The notes beneath the pieces are model-generated. The model made no database searches. It saw only the letters and a list, made by a program, of their open reading frames with translations, and had not been told where the DNA came from. Below are positions 61,513 to 64,000 of a DNA stretch of 64,000 nucleotides, piece by piece. Origin of the DNA: Trematomus loennbergii (lineage: Eukaryota > Chordata > Actinopteri > Perciformes > Nototheniidae); the NCBI GenBank assembly GCA_012861695.1, contig JAAOOA010000147.1:1130510-1194509 (forward strand). The letters are read 5' to 3'. Numbering within the stretch: position 1 is the first letter of the stretch; each line of letters opens with the position of its first letter. Position numbers and translations under genes: made by a program.

Positions 61513-64000
61513 TGTAAGGTCAATGTGAAGACACGGATAAATGCGAATTTGCCCTGGGTGGCGCAAATCAAGCGAATGACGCGGCTATAACGGTAGCTTA
61601 GCTTAGCCTGATTGATTCGAAAACATACATTTTAAACGTTTTAAGTCTGTCGTCTTGGAAGCACACTTGAAAAGCATGAATTCATGGTTTTATCTAACCT
61701 GTATCAGTATGTTGTTATTTCGGCATCATTCTGATACATATATTACAATTAAATCAAATAAATATATGTTAATTGTTGTTTGTTGTTGTTGGTATCTACA
61801 TGGAGATAAGCTTCACCTCCTCGCCAGCGCGTATAGTTGAGTGACGCTAGCAAACACAAAGTTTGCCAAGGTCAAACTTGGGCGTGTAATGTCCGGTGAA
61901 ATGTAAAGCTTATATATAAAACCCAAGATGTTGACTTACATATATTTAAGATTGTAATCTGATGACAAATAACAAAACACACAAGGAAGTCACAGAAATG
62001 CTTTCATTGCTCTTACCTATTTTGACCTGTCAAAGGCTTCTCAGGATTGTGAGGATCAAGGTCAACGTTTGTTCCATCCCAGTTGATCTGGTGATCAACA
62101 GAAAAAGGTGAAATCACTGCATTGGGAAATAAATATCTGTTGTTAGATCAGAAAGAGGATGAAGACTGTAAAACACATACTGAGAAATCCATGTCGAGGA
62201 TATCTATTTCAACATCTGTGTAGTCCTCCAGAATGTTCTTCAGACCCCTTGAAACACGATAAAAGGAATTACATTTCAGCTTTTAAAATACTTTACAATG
62301 TACTGTATATTCTGACCAAAAATCTGCACGTCAAACCCAAAATGTGTGGGATTTAAATGAATTTCCTTACTCTTCAACACAGGGGCTGAATTCCATCATG
62401 TCCCCCAGTGAAGGCTTCACACCCAGCAGCTTCTTGAACAGAGCCAGTGGGAAGGGTAAGTGAATGATACACTGGTTGTACAAGGCCAATCCACACAGAA
62501 CCCCAAAGTGTAGGTACCTCTGGTCCTCTGGTGCTGCCTGGTGTTGTTAGGAGAGACAATGTTTAACAGAAAAGTGGAGAAATACCAGGATGATAATTAT
62601 TTTTGTGGTATGATCATTGGATCCTTTTTATCATTGCATACTTATCATCTTACTTTGGATGGGAACCATGCCAGTGTCTTGGAGTCATTGTACATGAACA
62701 TCCCGGATTCAGCTGAAAACCTCGTGAAACACTTCGTAAAAAAAGTCTTTCACGTAGCCATAGAGATGCTCAAGTTTCATCATAATAAACCTACAAGATG
62801 AAAGGAAAAATGATACAGTACTCATACAAGAGTCACTAAACAATAATGCAAGATTTTGAATGTGACTTCACGCAGAATTAAACCACCATATTACCATCAG
62901 TGGAATCTTGTAGTCACTCGGATTTGTAAAAGCCAGATGTTCGAAGGTGTCTTTCAAAACTGATCCTCGCCTCACCTCCACTTCAAAACGCAGGTCTTGA
63001 GGCATAGGGAATCTGAATTCCCTTTGGATTTCCCCGAAATACGAGCCACTGCGTGCCTCTGGAATACAGGACAATTCCAGATTTCATTTCTCATAACTTA
63101 TTTTACCCATTCTCTGGTGTGTAACTTAATGCCTACTTCGGTGGGTTTTTCTTAATTCTTATGAGGTACAGAACTTGACTTACCTGGGTGAATTGAGCAT
63201 TCAGGTCAAAAACAAACTTCTTCGACTCCAGGTCCATCACAGACGGAAAGCTGCAAAGGATAAGTGGCTCAGTATTCTTCTGAAAGGGAAAAAGGTTAGA
63301 TAGACGGTTTTAAGACTTGTGTGTGTTTGTGTGGGTCTACTTGAGTGAGTGCTTTACCTCGGTGGTCTATCGTCTACTCTTTTTTTTTTTTACCTTGTAT
63401 GATGATCCGAAACGCCAAAGCTGCCAATCCTCAAGATAAAATGTCTTGTTCATCAACAAACAAAATTCACTTTCTGGCATCTTTTGAGGTTCTGCAATCC
63501 TGTGGTTGACCTTAAAAACAAGTGTTACATTTATTAAGTAAAAGGTTCAGCAATTTTAAAAGCTTTATTTGTTGTTAGAGTCTGGAGGATAACTGGTTCA
63601 TGCTGTGTGACATTTATGAAAATTCAGCCAATAACGGATACTCACGTTGTACATAAACTGGAGGACTAGTAGCAGGTTTTTGACTTCTGAGCTTCGATGA
63701 ACAGGTTCGTTGGACAGGATCACTGAGAGGGCCTGCTTCCATACCTCAACATGTTTACTCATGGTGGAGGATGGCAGTGATGACCACCAGTCCCCTGAGG
63801 AACAACATGGAGATATGCAGTCATTAAATCAGTGAGCACGAAAACCTGAGCAGATGTCATACCTTGACAAATCAGCGTATTTTTTTTTTTCATAAACCAA
63901 GAATGAACATTTGAATTGCCAATTTTTTTAATCATTAGGTCCTAAAAGTTGTAAATGTTAAAAGCCAAATCCAGAGTTATTTTCCCTGCATTCATTTGAT

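Overview
The window is vertebrate nuclear DNA, almost certainly from a ray-finned (percomorph-type) teleost. The evidence is GT-AG spliced genes with small exons, tRNA-derived fish SINEs, L2-type LINE 3' ends, a fish Ty3/gypsy element, long CT and GT microsatellites, and many hAT, piggyBac-like and Harbinger-like elements with visible terminal inverted repeats (TIRs) and target-site duplications (TSDs). No N gaps are present.

Layout: 0-0.4 kb holds a possible terminal exon on +. 0.4-9.3 kb is repeats, including a three-level nest at 4.2-7.4 kb. 9.4-14.0 kb holds four exons of an ICAM-like immunoglobulin cell-surface protein on -, one of them frameshifted. 14.1-22.6 kb is repeats. 22.8-39.9 kb holds a complete small-HERC gene on - (RCC1 repeats plus HECT ubiquitin ligase), reconstructed here as 23 exons whose splice phases all agree, about 1,010 codons. 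Two interferon-response-type sites lie just upstream of its start codon, and a truncated second copy of its promoter and first codons lies at 37.9-38.1 kb. 40-46 kb is hAT and LINE sequence; 46.96 kb holds one terminal exon of a MAL-type MARVEL protein; 49.7-53.8 kb is a decayed Ty3/gypsy element.

The main structural event is a head-to-tail tandem duplication. Sequence from 17,184 onward restarts at 53,831, inside the gypsy integrase, and continues to the window end (equivalent to about 27,790). The repeat period is therefore about 36.6 kb, and unit 2 carries a second HERC gene of which only the 3' half is in view. Each unit has its own later insertions, and two empty/filled site pairs date hAT insertions relative to duplications.

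Both HERC copies, the Ig gene and the gypsy ORFs carry single-base frameshifts. Several in HERC fall in runs of G/C, so consensus sequencing error and genuine pseudogenisation must be separated before calling either HERC copy dead. The biological picture, by inference, is an interferon-inducible antiviral-type E3 ligase family expanding by tandem duplication in a transposon-rich region.
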